Program-made: the position numbers and the translations under genes | Origin: Clostridium sp. | GTDB taxonomy: Bacteria > Bacillota > Clostridia > Clostridiales > Clostridiaceae | Direction: 5' to 3' | NCBI RefSeq assembly: GCF_022482905.1 | Contig: NZ_JAKVOI010000001.1 | Coordinates: 558,001-622,000 of the forward strand | DNA: 64,000 nt | Part shown: piece after piece, positions 9,032-18,008 of the stretch | How the letters are laid out: the number at the start of each line of letters is the position of its first letter | How positions within the stretch are numbered: position 1 is the first letter of the stretch | Notes under the pieces: model-generated | The model's database searches: none | What the model was told of the DNA's origin: nothing | Seen by the model: the letters and a program-made list of their open reading frames with translations, nothing else

Positions 9032-9061
9032 TTTTGTTACAAGGTTTTCCTTGTAACAAAA
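9032..9061 (+). promoter_or_regulatory. Stem-loop between rseC and rnfC
   Basis: Perfect 13-bp stem (9032-9044 with 9049-9061) and a TTTT loop, ending about 10 nt before the rnfC SD. The downstream U tract is weak, so it may be an RNA processing or stabilising hairpin or a leaky terminator that sets the rseC:rnfC ratio. Confidence 0.7.
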
Positions 9062-9080
9062 TTTATTGAAAGAGGTGTTA

Positions 9081-10406
9081 ATGTTGATAAAAAGTTTTAA
9101 AGGCGGTGTACATCCGGATGGAAGCAAAAAATATACAGCGAATAAATCTATTGAAATAGCACCTATTCCTGATAAAGTATTTATACCCGTCAGACAGCAT
9201 ATTGGAGCTCCAGCATCTCCTGTTGTAAAAAAAGGGGATTTAGTTAAAAAAGGACAGCTGATTGCTCAAAGTGGTGGATTTGTATCGAGCAATATACATG
9301 CTTCCATTTCTGGAGAAGTAGTAGATGTAGGCATGTATCCACATCCTGGCTTTGGAATGTGCCAGACGATAGTCATTAAAAGTGATGGAAAAGATGAATG
9401 GGTGGAAGGGATTCCGCTATTACGAAAGTTTGAAGATTTAAGTGAAAGTGAAATTATGGATATTATAAAGGAAAACGGTATTGTGGGAATGGGTGGTGCT
9501 ACATTTCCGACACATGTAAAATTATCACCGCCCAAGGATAAAACTGTAGATACTTTTATCTTGAATGCAGCTGAATGTGAACCATATTTAACTGCAGATC
9601 ATAGGGCAATGCTGGAATATGATGACAAAATAGTAAGTGGAATAAAAATAGTAATGAAGGTTTTAAAACCTCAAAAATGTTATGTGGGAATAGAGGATAA
9701 CAAACCAGATGCCATAGAACATATGAAAAAAGCATTTTCAGGCACAGATGTCGAAGTGGTGGGTCTTCCTACCAAGTATCCTCAGGGGGCTGAAAAAATG
9801 CTCATAAAAGTTCTGACTGGAAAAGAGGTTCCATCAGGTGGACTTCCTGTAGATGTAGGAGTGGTAGTACAAAATGTGGGAACAGTTATAGCTATAAGTG
9901 ATGCTGTTGAAAGAGGAATTCCATTGATTCAGAGAATAACAACTGTAACTGGTAGAGCTGTAAAAGAACCCAAAAATCTTCTGCTTAGAATAGGTACAAC
10001 CTTTAGGGACGTTATTGAATTCTGTGGAGGATTTTCAGAAGATCCTGCAAAATTAATAATGGGTGGACCTATGATGGGAGCTGCCCAGTCGAATCTTGAC
10101 ATTCCTGTAATAAAGGGAACTTCAGGAATACTCGCATTGACTAGAAGTGATATCAACAATGGTACACAATCTCCCTGCATTAGATGCGGACGATGCATAG
10201 AAGCCTGTCCAATGGGCCTCAATCCAAGTATGCTGAGTATACTTGGTGAAAATGATTTATACAGGGAAGCCAAGGAAGATTATAATCTTTTGGATTGTGT
10301 CGAATGTGGAAGTTGTGTATATACTTGCCCGGCCAAGAGAAATATTGTTCAATACATTAAATATTCCAAGGCTAAGAATGCAGCTGAAGCTAAAGCTGCT
10401 AAATGA
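9081..10406 (+). CDS. rnfC: Rnf complex subunit C
   Basis: Peripheral NADH-binding subunit of the membrane ferredoxin:NAD oxidoreductase, which pumps H+ or Na+. About 441 residues. It has an N-terminal barrel/biotinyl-like region, a nucleotide/FMN-binding GMGGATFPTHVK segment, and two C-terminal [4Fe-4S] motifs (CIRCGRCIEACP and CVECGSCVYTCP). ATG 9081 follows AGAGGTG; an in-frame TTG at 9066 lies before this SD. It is the first rnf gene of the cluster in the usual clostridial order C-D-G-E-A-B. Confidence 0.96.
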   Translation: MLIKSFKGGVHPDGSKKYTANKSIEIAPIPDKVFIPVRQHIGAPASPVVKKGDLVKKGQLIAQSGGFVSSNIHASISGEVVDVGMYPHPGFGMCQTIVIKSDGKDEWVEGIPLLRKFEDLSESEIMDIIKENGIVGMGGATFPTHVKLSPPKDKTVDTFILNAAECEPYLTADHRAMLEYDDKIVSGIKIVMKVLKPQKCYVGIEDNKPDAIEHMKKAFSGTDVEVVGLPTKYPQGAEKMLIKVLTGKEVPSGGLPVDVGVVVQNVGTVIAISDAVERGIPLIQRITTVTGRAVKEPKNLLLRIGTTFRDVIEFCGGFSEDPAKLIMGGPMMGAAQSNLDIPVIKGTSGILALTRSDINNGTQSPCIRCGRCIEACPMGLNPSMLSILGENDLYREAKEDYNLLDCVECGSCVYTCPAKRNIVQYIKYSKAKNAAEAKAAK

Positions 10407-10425
10407 TGGAAGAGAGGTTATAAAA

Positions 10426-11424
10426 ATGGCAGAGACAGAATTAGTTAAAAAAGAAGTTTTTACTGTTTCAACATCACCACATATAAGATGTGAAGAATCT
10501 ATATCAAAAATAATGTGGAGTGTAAATTTGGCTCTTGCTCCGGCAGCCATATTTTCAATTTATAATTTTGGAGTACCTGCATTAAAAATAATTGTAGTAA
10601 GTATAATTGCAGCTGTCGTGTCAGAAATATTCGTAGAAAAAGTAAGACATAAACCAATAAGCATAAAAGATGGAAGTGCATTCTTGACGGGACTTTTGCT
10701 TGCCATGTGTGTACCGCCTACGCTTCCGCCTTATATGATAGCAATAGGTTCGTTTATAGCGATAGCAATAGCAAAGCATTCAATGGGTGGACTTGGGTAT
10801 AACATATTTAACCCGGCACATGTAGGAAGAGCTGCTCTTATGGCTTCATGGCCGGCTGCAATGACCCTCTGGAGTAAGATGACAACAAGCGTAGATGTTG
10901 TATCTTCTGCAACTCCACTTGGAATATTGAAGATGGAAGGATACTCAAAGCTTATAGAAACTTTTGGAGGTGCTGGAAATCTATACAAGGCTTTATTTAT
11001 AGGAACCAGAAATGGAAGTATAGGTGAAACTTCTACCATATTACTTATTTTAGGCGGACTATATCTCATATACAAACATTATATAAATTGGCAGATTCCA
11101 GTAACCATGATTGCTACTGTAGGAATATTGACCTGGATATTTGGACCTAATGGTGCATTTACAGGTGATCCAATATTTCATATGATGGCTGGAGGACTTA
11201 TAATAGGGGCGTTTTTCATGGCAACGGATATGGTTACAATACCTATAACAGTAAAAGGACAAGTTATTTTTGCAATTGGTGCTGGACTTATAACTACACT
11301 TATAAGGTTAAAAGGTGGTTATCCAGAAGGAGTTTGTTACTCTATACTTTTGATGAATGCTGTTACACCATTGATTGACCGTTTGATTCAGCCGACTAAA
11401 TTTGGTTCAGAGGCGAGGAGGTAA
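10426..11424 (+). CDS. rnfD: Rnf complex subunit D
   Basis: Integral membrane subunit (about 332 residues) with covalently bound FMN. The flavinylation threonine is expected at Thr163 in the VSSATPLG segment. Multiple membrane helices lie either side (for example PAAIFSIYNFGVPALKIIVV and the C-terminal VIFAIGAGLITTLIRL). The start is ATG 10426, preceded by GAGAGG; the frame stays open upstream into rnfC, but that part overlaps the rnfC Fe-S region and is not used. Flavinylation requires an ApbE-type transferase, which is not in this window. Confidence 0.95.
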   Translation: MAETELVKKEVFTVSTSPHIRCEESISKIMWSVNLALAPAAIFSIYNFGVPALKIIVVSIIAAVVSEIFVEKVRHKPISIKDGSAFLTGLLLAMCVPPTLPPYMIAIGSFIAIAIAKHSMGGLGYNIFNPAHVGRAALMASWPAAMTLWSKMTTSVDVVSSATPLGILKMEGYSKLIETFGGAGNLYKALFIGTRNGSIGETSTILLILGGLYLIYKHYINWQIPVTMIATVGILTWIFGPNGAFTGDPIFHMMAGGLIIGAFFMATDMVTIPITVKGQVIFAIGAGLITTLIRLKGGYPEGVCYSILLMNAVTPLIDRLIQPTKFGSEARR

Positions 11425-11428
11425 TTTT

Positions 11429-11986
11429 ATGGCAAAAGAGAAAGATAAATTTTCTATTTTTAATATTGCCAAAAATTTGGCAGGAGCCTGTTTTATATCA
11501 GGGGCCGTAATTGCAGCTACTTATTATTTCACTGCTCCGGTAGCTGCAAAGAAGCAGATACAGATAAAAAATGATTCCATGAAGGAACTGGTAAAGGATG
11601 CAGATAGCTTTAAAACCGTAAGTGGAAAGAAAGAATGGTATTCCGCTGTTAAAGGAAGCAAGACTATTGCCTATGTAATTCCAGCATCAAGTAAAGGTTA
11701 TGGTGGAGCTATAAGTTTATTGGTAGCTGTTACACCCGATGGTAAAGTAATAGATTTCAGCATTGTATCACATAATGAAACGCCTGGATTGGGTGCAAAC
11801 GCAGCTGAACCGTCATTTAGAGGACAGTTTGAAGGTAAAGCGGCTAAAAATCTTACGGTTACAAAGGATAAGTCGGATAAAGATGATATTCAGGCTATGA
11901 CGGGAGCAACTATAACTTCAAGGGCTGTTACAAAGGGAGTCAAAGAAGCTGTAGTTGAGGTTACTAAATATACAGGAGGTAAATAA
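11429..11986 (+). CDS. rnfG: Rnf complex subunit G
   Basis: Membrane-anchored subunit of about 185 residues. One N-terminal transmembrane helix (LAGACFISGAVIAATYYF) is followed by an extracytoplasmic FMN-binding domain. The flavinylation motif is TGATITSRAV near the C-terminus, where the threonine of S/T-GAT-hydrophobic-T/S carries FMN. ATG 11429 follows GAGGAGG. The gene begins 5 nt after rnfD and ends 2 nt before rnfE, so translation is likely coupled. Confidence 0.95.
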   Translation: MAKEKDKFSIFNIAKNLAGACFISGAVIAATYYFTAPVAAKKQIQIKNDSMKELVKDADSFKTVSGKKEWYSAVKGSKTIAYVIPASSKGYGGAISLLVAVTPDGKVIDFSIVSHNETPGLGANAAEPSFRGQFEGKAAKNLTVTKDKSDKDDIQAMTGATITSRAVTKGVKEAVVEVTKYTGGK

Positions 11987-11988
11987 AT

Positions 11989-12639
11989 ATGAAAGATAGT
12001 GTTAAAAAATACACTGGCAGAGAATTATGGGGCATATTTGAAAAAGGAATAGTTATGGAAAACCCTATCTTTGTACTTGCACTCAGCCTTTGTCCGGCAC
12101 TTGCAGTAACAGGTGAAGCAGCTACTGCACTTACAATGGGACTTTCTGTAATGTTTGTAATAACTGCCAATAATACGGTTGTTTCCATAATTAGAAATTT
12201 TGTAAATGCAAAGGTCCGTGTACCGGTTTATATAACTTCTATAGCAACGATAGTTACGATGGTTGAACTTGTACTTCAGGCATTTGCACCACTTTTATAT
12301 AAAAAATTAGGTATATATCTGGCATTGGTTGTTGTATTCGCCATAATACTTGCGCGTGCAGAAGTATTTGCTTCAAAGAACTCAATATTTCCATCATTCC
12401 TCGACGGTCTTGGCATGGGAACTGGATTTTGCTTTGCACTTGTCATAATCGGAATTATACGTGAGCTGTTCGGTATGGGTTCTATATTTGGATTTAAAGT
12501 ATTGGGAGCATGGTATAATCCTGCGCTTATAATGATTCTGCCGCCTGGTGGTTTTATACTTATAGGATACCTTGTTGCAATAGTCAAAGTTCACAATCAG
12601 CGTCAGGAAAAGTTAAAGATAAGTAGGGGTGAATTGTAA
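11989..12639 (+). CDS. rnfE: Rnf complex subunit E
   Basis: Integral membrane subunit of 216 residues with about six helices, homologous to NqrD. Typical segments are ENPIFVLALSLCPALAVT near the N-terminus and LGMGTGFCFALVIIGIIRELFG later. RnfE and RnfA form the central membrane core with an intramembrane Fe-S centre in related complexes. Its SD (GGAGG) lies within the end of rnfG. Its stop overlaps the rnfA start by one base (TAATG). Confidence 0.96.
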   Translation: MKDSVKKYTGRELWGIFEKGIVMENPIFVLALSLCPALAVTGEAATALTMGLSVMFVITANNTVVSIIRNFVNAKVRVPVYITSIATIVTMVELVLQAFAPLLYKKLGIYLALVVVFAIILARAEVFASKNSIFPSFLDGLGMGTGFCFALVIIGIIRELFGMGSIFGFKVLGAWYNPALIMILPPGGFILIGYLVAIVKVHNQRQEKLKISRGEL

Positions 12640-13220
12640 TGGCATATCTTACATTATTTATAAGTTCGGTACTTATAAACAATTTTGTTTTGACAAGATT
12701 TCTTGGACTCTGTATTTTCTTCGGAGTTTCAAAAAATTTAAATGCTTCCATTGGAATGGGAATGGCTGTTACTTCGGTTTTGACACTTAGTTCAATATTT
12801 GCGTGGATCATATATCATTTTGTACTTCTGCCTTTTCATCTAACATTCTTGACTACAGTTGTATTTGTACTTCTGATTGCAAGCTTTGTACAGCTGCTTG
12901 AAATGATAATAAAGAAGCAGGCACCGGCATTATACAATATGTGGGGAATTTATTTACTGCTGATTGCAACAAATTGTATTGTACTTTCGGTACCTCTTTT
13001 AAATGTGGATTCAAACTATTCATTTTTAATGAGTGTTGTAAATGCTATCGGTGGTGGTATGGGTTTTGCTCTTGCCATAATACTTATGGCAAGTTTAAGA
13101 GAAAAATTGAGACTGGCGGATGTTCCTAAGCCTCTTGAAGGACTTGGAATTGCTTTTATTCTTGCAGGAATGCTGGCACTGGCTTTTCTTGGTTTCTCAG
13201 GTATGATACCAGTATCATAA
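12639..13220 (+). CDS. rnfA: Rnf complex subunit A
   Basis: Integral membrane subunit of 193 residues, homologous to NqrE, with six predicted helices. Recognisable segments are INNFVLTRFLGLCIFFGVS at the start and AIGGGMGFALAIILMASLREKL in the second half. The cysteine in LGLCIFFG corresponds to the conserved intramembrane Cys of the family. The start codon overlaps the rnfE stop. Confidence 0.96.
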   Translation: MAYLTLFISSVLINNFVLTRFLGLCIFFGVSKNLNASIGMGMAVTSVLTLSSIFAWIIYHFVLLPFHLTFLTTVVFVLLIASFVQLLEMIIKKQAPALYNMWGIYLLLIATNCIVLSVPLLNVDSNYSFLMSVVNAIGGGMGFALAIILMASLREKLRLADVPKPLEGLGIAFILAGMLALAFLGFSGMIPVS

Positions 13221-13246
13221 AGCTCTATAGAAAGGAGATTTTTTAA

Positions 13247-14104
13247 ATGTTAAGTATAGCAATTATGGTTCTCGTTGTAATGACGGCTACAGGTATAATA
13301 TTTGGAGTTGTACTTGGATATGCGAACAAGAGATTTGCCATTGAGTCAAATCCTCTTATAGATTTAGTTGAAGAAGAACTCCCCAAAGGTCAGTGCGGAG
13401 GATGTGGATATGCTGGATGTCGTGCCTATGCAGAGGCAGTAGTTCTGGACAAGGATGTGCCGCCGAATCTCTGTATTCCGGGAAAGGCAGCTGTAGCGGA
13501 AGCCGTAGCTAAGTTAACTGGAAAAGCGGCTGCAGAGGTTGAACCCAAAGTTGCACATGTTATGTGCAATGGAAATTTTCAAAATGCCACTAGAAAATAT
13601 AACTATGCAGGCGTAAAAGACTGTGCTGCGGCAAATCTTCTTCAGGGAGGCCCGAAATCATGTGAGTATGGATGTATAGGTTTCGGCACCTGTGTCAAGA
13701 ATTGTCCTTTCGGCGCAATGATGATGGGATCAAATGGTTTACCATTAATAGATACGGATGTATGTGTTGGCTGTGGAAAATGTGAGAGTGTATGTCCTAA
13801 GAGTGTAATTTCACTTATACCTTTGGGAGCAAAAGTTGAAGTTGAGTGTAACTCCAAGGATAAAGGTGCCAAAGTACGTAAAAATTGTAAGGTTGGCTGT
13901 CTGGGATGTGGTATGTGTGCAAGAAATTGTGATCACAATGCAATCAAGGTTGTAGATAATCTGGCTGTAGTTGATACGCATATTTGCATAAATGAGTGTT
14001 CGGAGGAGAAATGTCTTACCAAATGTCCAACTGGTGCAATCAAGTATATACTTAAGGATTTAAATGAACATGAAAAGAGCAAACAGGAAGCAGCAGCTAA
14101 TTAA
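13247..14104 (+). CDS. rnfB: Rnf complex subunit B (polyferredoxin)
   Basis: Ferredoxin-accepting subunit of 285 residues. An N-terminal membrane helix (IAIMVLVVMTATGIIFGVVLGY) precedes a Fe-S domain with CGGCGYAGC (about residues 50-58) and Cys near 75. Then come several 4Fe-4S clusters: CIGFGTCVKNCP, CVGCGKCESVCP, CLGCGMCARNC and CINECSEEKCLTKCP. It passes electrons from reduced ferredoxin towards NAD while ions are pumped. The downstream hairpin terminates the operon. The many cysteine codons make the identification secure. Confidence 0.96.
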   Translation: MLSIAIMVLVVMTATGIIFGVVLGYANKRFAIESNPLIDLVEEELPKGQCGGCGYAGCRAYAEAVVLDKDVPPNLCIPGKAAVAEAVAKLTGKAAAEVEPKVAHVMCNGNFQNATRKYNYAGVKDCAAANLLQGGPKSCEYGCIGFGTCVKNCPFGAMMMGSNGLPLIDTDVCVGCGKCESVCPKSVISLIPLGAKVEVECNSKDKGAKVRKNCKVGCLGCGMCARNCDHNAIKVVDNLAVVDTHICINECSEEKCLTKCPTGAIKYILKDLNEHEKSKQEAAAN

Positions 14105-14127
14105 ATATAGTTGAATCAAATTTATAA

Positions 14128-14161
14128 TTAAAGGTTACTTCCAGTAAGAAGTAACCTTTAA
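14128..14161. terminator. Bidirectional terminator between rnfB and the convergent gene
   Basis: Perfect 14-bp stem (14128-14141 with 14148-14161) with TTAA ends and T-rich flanks on both strands, between two convergent stop codons. Confidence 0.88.
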
Positions 14162-14162
14162 T

Positions 14163-14702
14163 TTATTGAATCAAATCCTTGAACATGGGTATATTTTTCA
14201 GGCGTGCAATTAGAAATTTAGTACATAGACCTATAAAATAGCCAGTTATAATAGCTGAAATCAAGAGTACCGGAAGATATACATATATTCTAAAATCATT
14301 TATTATAAGTGAAGCTGCAAATAACTGGCCTATATTATGGAATATTGCTCCACATATACTTATTGTCCACAGGCTCATTGAATTTTTGAAGAACTTATAT
14401 AGCAGTATCATTACCAAGTTGCTCAGTATTCCGCCGCATATGCTGAAAATAAAGGCTGACATGCTTCCTCCAAACATGGAGCCAAGAAGTGTTCTAAGCA
14501 GCATGATAGTTAAAGCCTCTTTCCAGCCAAGAAGGATCAGTGCTGAAAGTGAAATCATGTTTGCGAGTCCAAGTTTTATTCCAGGGAATATGACTGGAAT
14601 TTGAGCTTCTAACACATATATAACGAGGGCAATGCCTAGCAAAAAACTTAGAAAAACCATTTTTTTTGTGCTGTTATTCATCATAATATCCAATCCAATC
14701 AT
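14163..14702 (-). CDS. Gx transporter / heptaprenyl diphosphate synthase component I-like membrane protein
   Basis: Membrane protein of 179 residues with five or six hydrophobic segments (for example MVFLSFLLGIALVIYVLEA, then LGLANMISLSALILLGWKEA). It matches the Hpre_diP_synt_I/Gx type, annotated both as a heptaprenyl diphosphate synthase component and as a possible transporter. Its biochemical role is unsettled. The start ATG overlaps the stop of the upstream NusG-domain-II gene (ATGA), so the two are co-translated. Such pairs are often found near rnf or flavin-transfer genes, hinting at a redox-membrane role (inference). Confidence 0.8.
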   Translation of the reverse strand: MIGLDIMMNNSTKKMVFLSFLLGIALVIYVLEAQIPVIFPGIKLGLANMISLSALILLGWKEALTIMLLRTLLGSMFGGSMSAFIFSICGGILSNLVMILLYKFFKNSMSLWTISICGAIFHNIGQLFAASLIINDFRIYVYLPVLLISAIITGYFIGLCTKFLIARLKNIPMFKDLIQ

Positions 14703-15082
14703 TGTGTAATATTGTCGTAATCTGAATCTTTACCCGTTATTTCTATTATAAGTTTATGTGGAAGACAGACTATGCTTTGTCCGGGTTCTGATATCCATCC
14801 GGTTTTCACGCATATTTTATCAGGACAATCTGCATCCTCAATTGAAATTTTGCCTTTCTGCATTTTAACTTTATTGAAATGAGTACCTTTGTATTTTACG
14901 ATAAATTCTTCCGTATTATTTACCTTGTTCAAGTCAACATTTTTTATTGTTTTTCCATCTTGTTTTATTATGGCTATTTTTTTTGAACCTGACAAATTAT
15001 TTCTATATGTAAAAACTCCAACTATGCTTATTACAACTAATAAAATTATTGTTATCGATGCAATTTTATCTCCTTTTTTCAT
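14699..15082 (-). CDS. NusG domain II-containing protein
   Basis: Small exported or membrane-anchored protein of 127 residues. An N-terminal hydrophobic helix (IASITIILLVVISIVGVFTY) is followed by a domain containing DADCPDKICVKTGWI and SIVCLPHKLIIEI, the hallmark of the NusG domain II family in Firmicutes. Despite the name it lacks the NGN domain and is not a transcription factor. Three cysteines lie in the conserved positions. It forms a two-gene operon with the following Gx-type gene. Function unknown. Confidence 0.85.
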   Translation of the reverse strand: MKKGDKIASITIILLVVISIVGVFTYRNNLSGSKKIAIIKQDGKTIKNVDLNKVNNTEEFIVKYKGTHFNKVKMQKGKISIEDADCPDKICVKTGWISEPGQSIVCLPHKLIIEITGKDSDYDNITQ

Positions 15083-15216
15083 GCAAATCTCCCATTTTTA
15101 TATATAATAATATATTGTACTATTAAATTTTACTACATTATCAATACAGTTACTATAGTCATAATGGCAAAAATGTGCAATAATTATAAATATATTCGTA
15201 ATAGGGGGCAAAAATT

Positions 15217-17394
15217 ATGGTTAAATTAAAGTTTATGTATGCACTTAACAGAAAAATTAAGAAGCAATCCGAACAGGTGTTTGAAGGTATATCCAAAGGC
15301 AGAAAAAAGGCTTTGGACAACTGGTTCAGGGATAAATGGATGCAGCTGGAAACTACGAGTAATGTATTGAAAAGCTTTGATGAAAACGAAGATGAATTTA
15401 GTGAGGAATTGAATGGAAGGCTTGAACAGTATGATGATTTTTGCGAACTTTTTATACTGGATGGTAATGCCAAAGTACTGAAATCTACCTGTAAAAAGCA
15501 CTTGGGACTTGATATGAATGATCTTCCGAATTATGAGACTGGTATGAAAAATGAAAGACTGATGTATGGACCCTATGAAGATCCTAATACTATGGATATT
15601 GATCTATCCGGTAAGAAATTTGCAGATGAAGTCACATTGATGTTTTCCATTCCATATATCAATTATTCCGGAGATAGAAGAATACTTTTGGGAAGGGTGC
15701 TAAATGATGACATGAGCAACGTAATTCAGGATGAAGATACCCATGTTTACAAGGATTCAGGAGACAATTATCTTTTTATGGTAGATACTGACAGGGATAT
15801 ACTTCCGGGTACAGCAATTTCCAGAAGCAGATTTGAGGACAGTACTTTTACAAAGGGGGACAATCTCAAAGACGGGGTAAGAACTTCTAAATGGGGAGTT
15901 GTAAAGATTAAAAAACATACCGAATTTGAAATAAGATTTACGGATCCTGAAACTGGAGATCTACATCAGGGTGTAAAGAATACCATAAAGAATGGAAGCA
16001 ATCTTGACTGCTGGCCTGGATATCCAGATTACAGACATATAATGGTTGGAGGAAAGGGAACACTTATAAAACCGCCTTACAGTGGAGAAATATGGGGGAT
16101 GATGTGTGAAGGCGATATAGCTGAAATATATAATTTCAACAGCATAAGTCTCAAGGTACCATTTATAATATCAATCATTACAGCATTTGTTACAATAATG
16201 AATTCCATTATATATTTCCTGAATCCGGATGTCAGATTTATAGGTTTGTTTGCAGCCTGGCTTTTAATAACAGTAATAAGCTATATTATATGTAAAAAGA
16301 TTATCGTAAAACCTCTGAACAAAACTGTAAACATGCTGCATGTTTTAGCTGAAGGAGAAGGAGATCTTACAATGAGAGTGGACAAGTTATCCTATGATGA
16401 AATAGGTGAATTGTCAAGGTGGTTTAATAAATTTATCAACAATCAGATGACAATGATAAAGAGAGTAGGTACTTCTTCAAAAACTTCCAAATCATCGATT
16501 GAAGTGGTTTCAGGACTGACCAATAATATAAAGAAAAGTATGAAAACGATAGCTAAAACAGTAAAGGTACTGGTAGATGTTTCAAAGAATCAAAATGATG
16601 TATTCCAGGGCACAAAGGAACATTTCAATAATCTGTCCGGCTCCATACAGGAAATGGGCGGACTCATAAATGAAGTTACAAATAAGGTTGTAGATACAAG
16701 TGAACATGCACTTGGTGCAAATGAATCATCCAATAAAGTGCTCAATTCCATAAATGAACTTGAAAAGAGCATGAAAATAACATTGGATAGAATAACAATA
16801 CTTCAGCAGCACTCGGATTCCATAACAAAAGCGGTTACAGCCATAAGCAATATAAGTAAGCAAACCCAGCTCCTGGCGTTAAATGCAACCATAGAAGCTG
16901 CAAGGGCTGGAGAATATGGCAAGGGTTTTGGAGTAGTCGCAGGGGAAATATCAAAATTATCGGTGGAGACAGAAGAAGCAACTAAATCAATAGGAAATAT
17001 TGTTTCAAATATTCAAGGTGAGATTACAAATACTTTTGAGGAAATAAATGAAATAGATACTGAAGTCCATGAATCGACGAGTAATGTAAAATCTAATATC
17101 GACACTTTCAAATATATTGTAAATAATATAAAAGATATAAATGAGAATATGGAAACCATACTCGAGATAACAAATAAAGAAAGCCAGGATGTGGACAGCA
17201 TGGTTGTGAGTATAAATGAAGCAGCTGACGAGATAAACAGCAAAACAGCCAGAGGAGCAAACAGCAGCGCAGAATGTCTTGCATTGCTTGAAAGGATATT
17301 GGATAAAACAGTAATATTGCAACAGACAACGGATAATCTGGAATATTCATCCAACAATCTTCAGGAAATGGTTGGTGCATTCAAGACCTCATAG
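15217..17394 (+). CDS. Methyl-accepting chemotaxis protein with unusual topology
   Basis: Chemoreceptor of 725 residues. A Cache-like sensor region (about 20-300) is not preceded by a membrane helix. Two helices follow it (about 313-335 and 343-365), then HAMP (about 366-420) and the methyl-accepting signalling domain. The signalling tip [20 protein letters not shown] is near residues 549-568. Most receptors place the sensor between TM1 and TM2; here the order implies a cytoplasmic sensor. ATG 15217 has an upstream AGGGGG. It is a single gene with no che neighbours. Confidence 0.92.
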   Translation: MVKLKFMYALNRKIKKQSEQVFEGISKGRKKALDNWFRDKWMQLETTSNVLKSFDENEDEFSEELNGRLEQYDDFCELFILDGNAKVLKSTCKKHLGLDMNDLPNYETGMKNERLMYGPYEDPNTMDIDLSGKKFADEVTLMFSIPYINYSGDRRILLGRVLNDDMSNVIQDEDTHVYKDSGDNYLFMVDTDRDILPGTAISRSRFEDSTFTKGDNLKDGVRTSKWGVVKIKKHTEFEIRFTDPETGDLHQGVKNTIKNGSNLDCWPGYPDYRHIMVGGKGTLIKPPYSGEIWGMMCEGDIAEIYNFNSISLKVPFIISIITAFVTIMNSIIYFLNPDVRFIGLFAAWLLITVISYIICKKIIVKPLNKTVNMLHVLAEGEGDLTMRVDKLSYDEIGELSRWFNKFINNQMTMIKRVGTSSKTSKSSIEVVSGLTNNIKKSMKTIAKTVKVLVDVSKNQNDVFQGTKEHFNNLSGSIQEMGGLINEVTNKVVDTSEHALGANESSNKVLNSINELEKSMKITLDRITILQQHSDSITKAVTAISNISKQTQLLALNATIEAARAGEYGKGFGVVAGEISKLSVETEEATKSIGNIVSNIQGEITNTFEEINEIDTEVHESTSNVKSNIDTFKYIVNNIKDINENMETILEITNKESQDVDSMVVSINEAADEINSKTARGANSSAECLALLERILDKTVILQQTTDNLEYSSNNLQEMVGAFKTS

Positions 17395-17521
17395 TCAATA
17401 TTTCTATCTGTTCAATAGAAATTTGGAATTTTTGTGTATAATTTAACTGAAATATGGAGAATATACAATAAGAATATGACTTTGTTTTTATTGAACAAAT
17501 AAAATTATAGAGGTACTGATT

Positions 17522-17974
17522 ATGTTGTTTAGATTGAATAAGACGCAGAGGATAACTGGTAATGTATTTGTTGTTAAAACATTTATTTCCAACTTTTTTA
17601 TATATTCGGACAACAATACGGCAGTATGTTTTGACGCGGGATTTATGCCCTTACTTATAAACAGAGAATTGAAAAAGATAAATATAGATCCGGATGTCAT
17701 ATCTGGTATATTTCTGACGGATACGGATTTCAGCCGTACAGGAGGAATCAGAGTATTCAAAAATGCCGATGTGTACTTGTCCTGTGATATTTCATCCAAA
17801 AGATCACAAAAACTTGTATCCTATTTGAACAATAAAATAAAAACAGACTGTAAAAGACTTAAAGATGGAGATGTAGTAAATATAGGGAAAATAAGGATCA
17901 GACCATTTGTAATTCCAGAGCATCCGTCAGGATCAATGTCATATATGGTAAATGACAGTATATTGTTTATATAG
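17522..17974 (+). CDS. Truncated, metal-site-degenerate MBL-fold protein
   Basis: A 150-residue protein that looks like the N-terminal two thirds of a metallo-beta-lactamase-fold hydrolase (NVFVVKTFISNFFIY, CFDAGF, IFLTDTDFSRTGG, IPEHPSGSMSYMVNDSILFI). The usual HxH/DxDH metal ligands are replaced: LTDTDFSRTGG stands where relatives have LTHSDFDHTGG. It ends just where the next ligand (GD) would follow. It could be a decayed gene or a non-catalytic ligand-binding derivative. The SD before ATG 17522 is weak (AGAGG). A terminator hairpin lies right after it. Confidence 0.65.
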   Translation: MLFRLNKTQRITGNVFVVKTFISNFFIYSDNNTAVCFDAGFMPLLINRELKKINIDPDVISGIFLTDTDFSRTGGIRVFKNADVYLSCDISSKRSQKLVSYLNNKIKTDCKRLKDGDVVNIGKIRIRPFVIPEHPSGSMSYMVNDSILFI

Positions 17975-17985
17975 TATAAAAAGAG

Positions 17986-18008
17986 AGCTGGACTTCAAAA
18001 GTCCGGCT
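17986..18008. terminator. Terminator between convergent genes
   Basis: Hairpin AGCTGGACTT / AAGTCCGGCT (one G-U pair) between the MBL-like gene and the convergent DUF255 gene; it overlaps the end of the latter. Confidence 0.7.

Noticed and set aside
10243-10425. Upstream extension of rnfD inside rnfC
   Set aside because: It overlaps the rnfC Fe-S region in another frame; SD and family alignment support ATG 10426.
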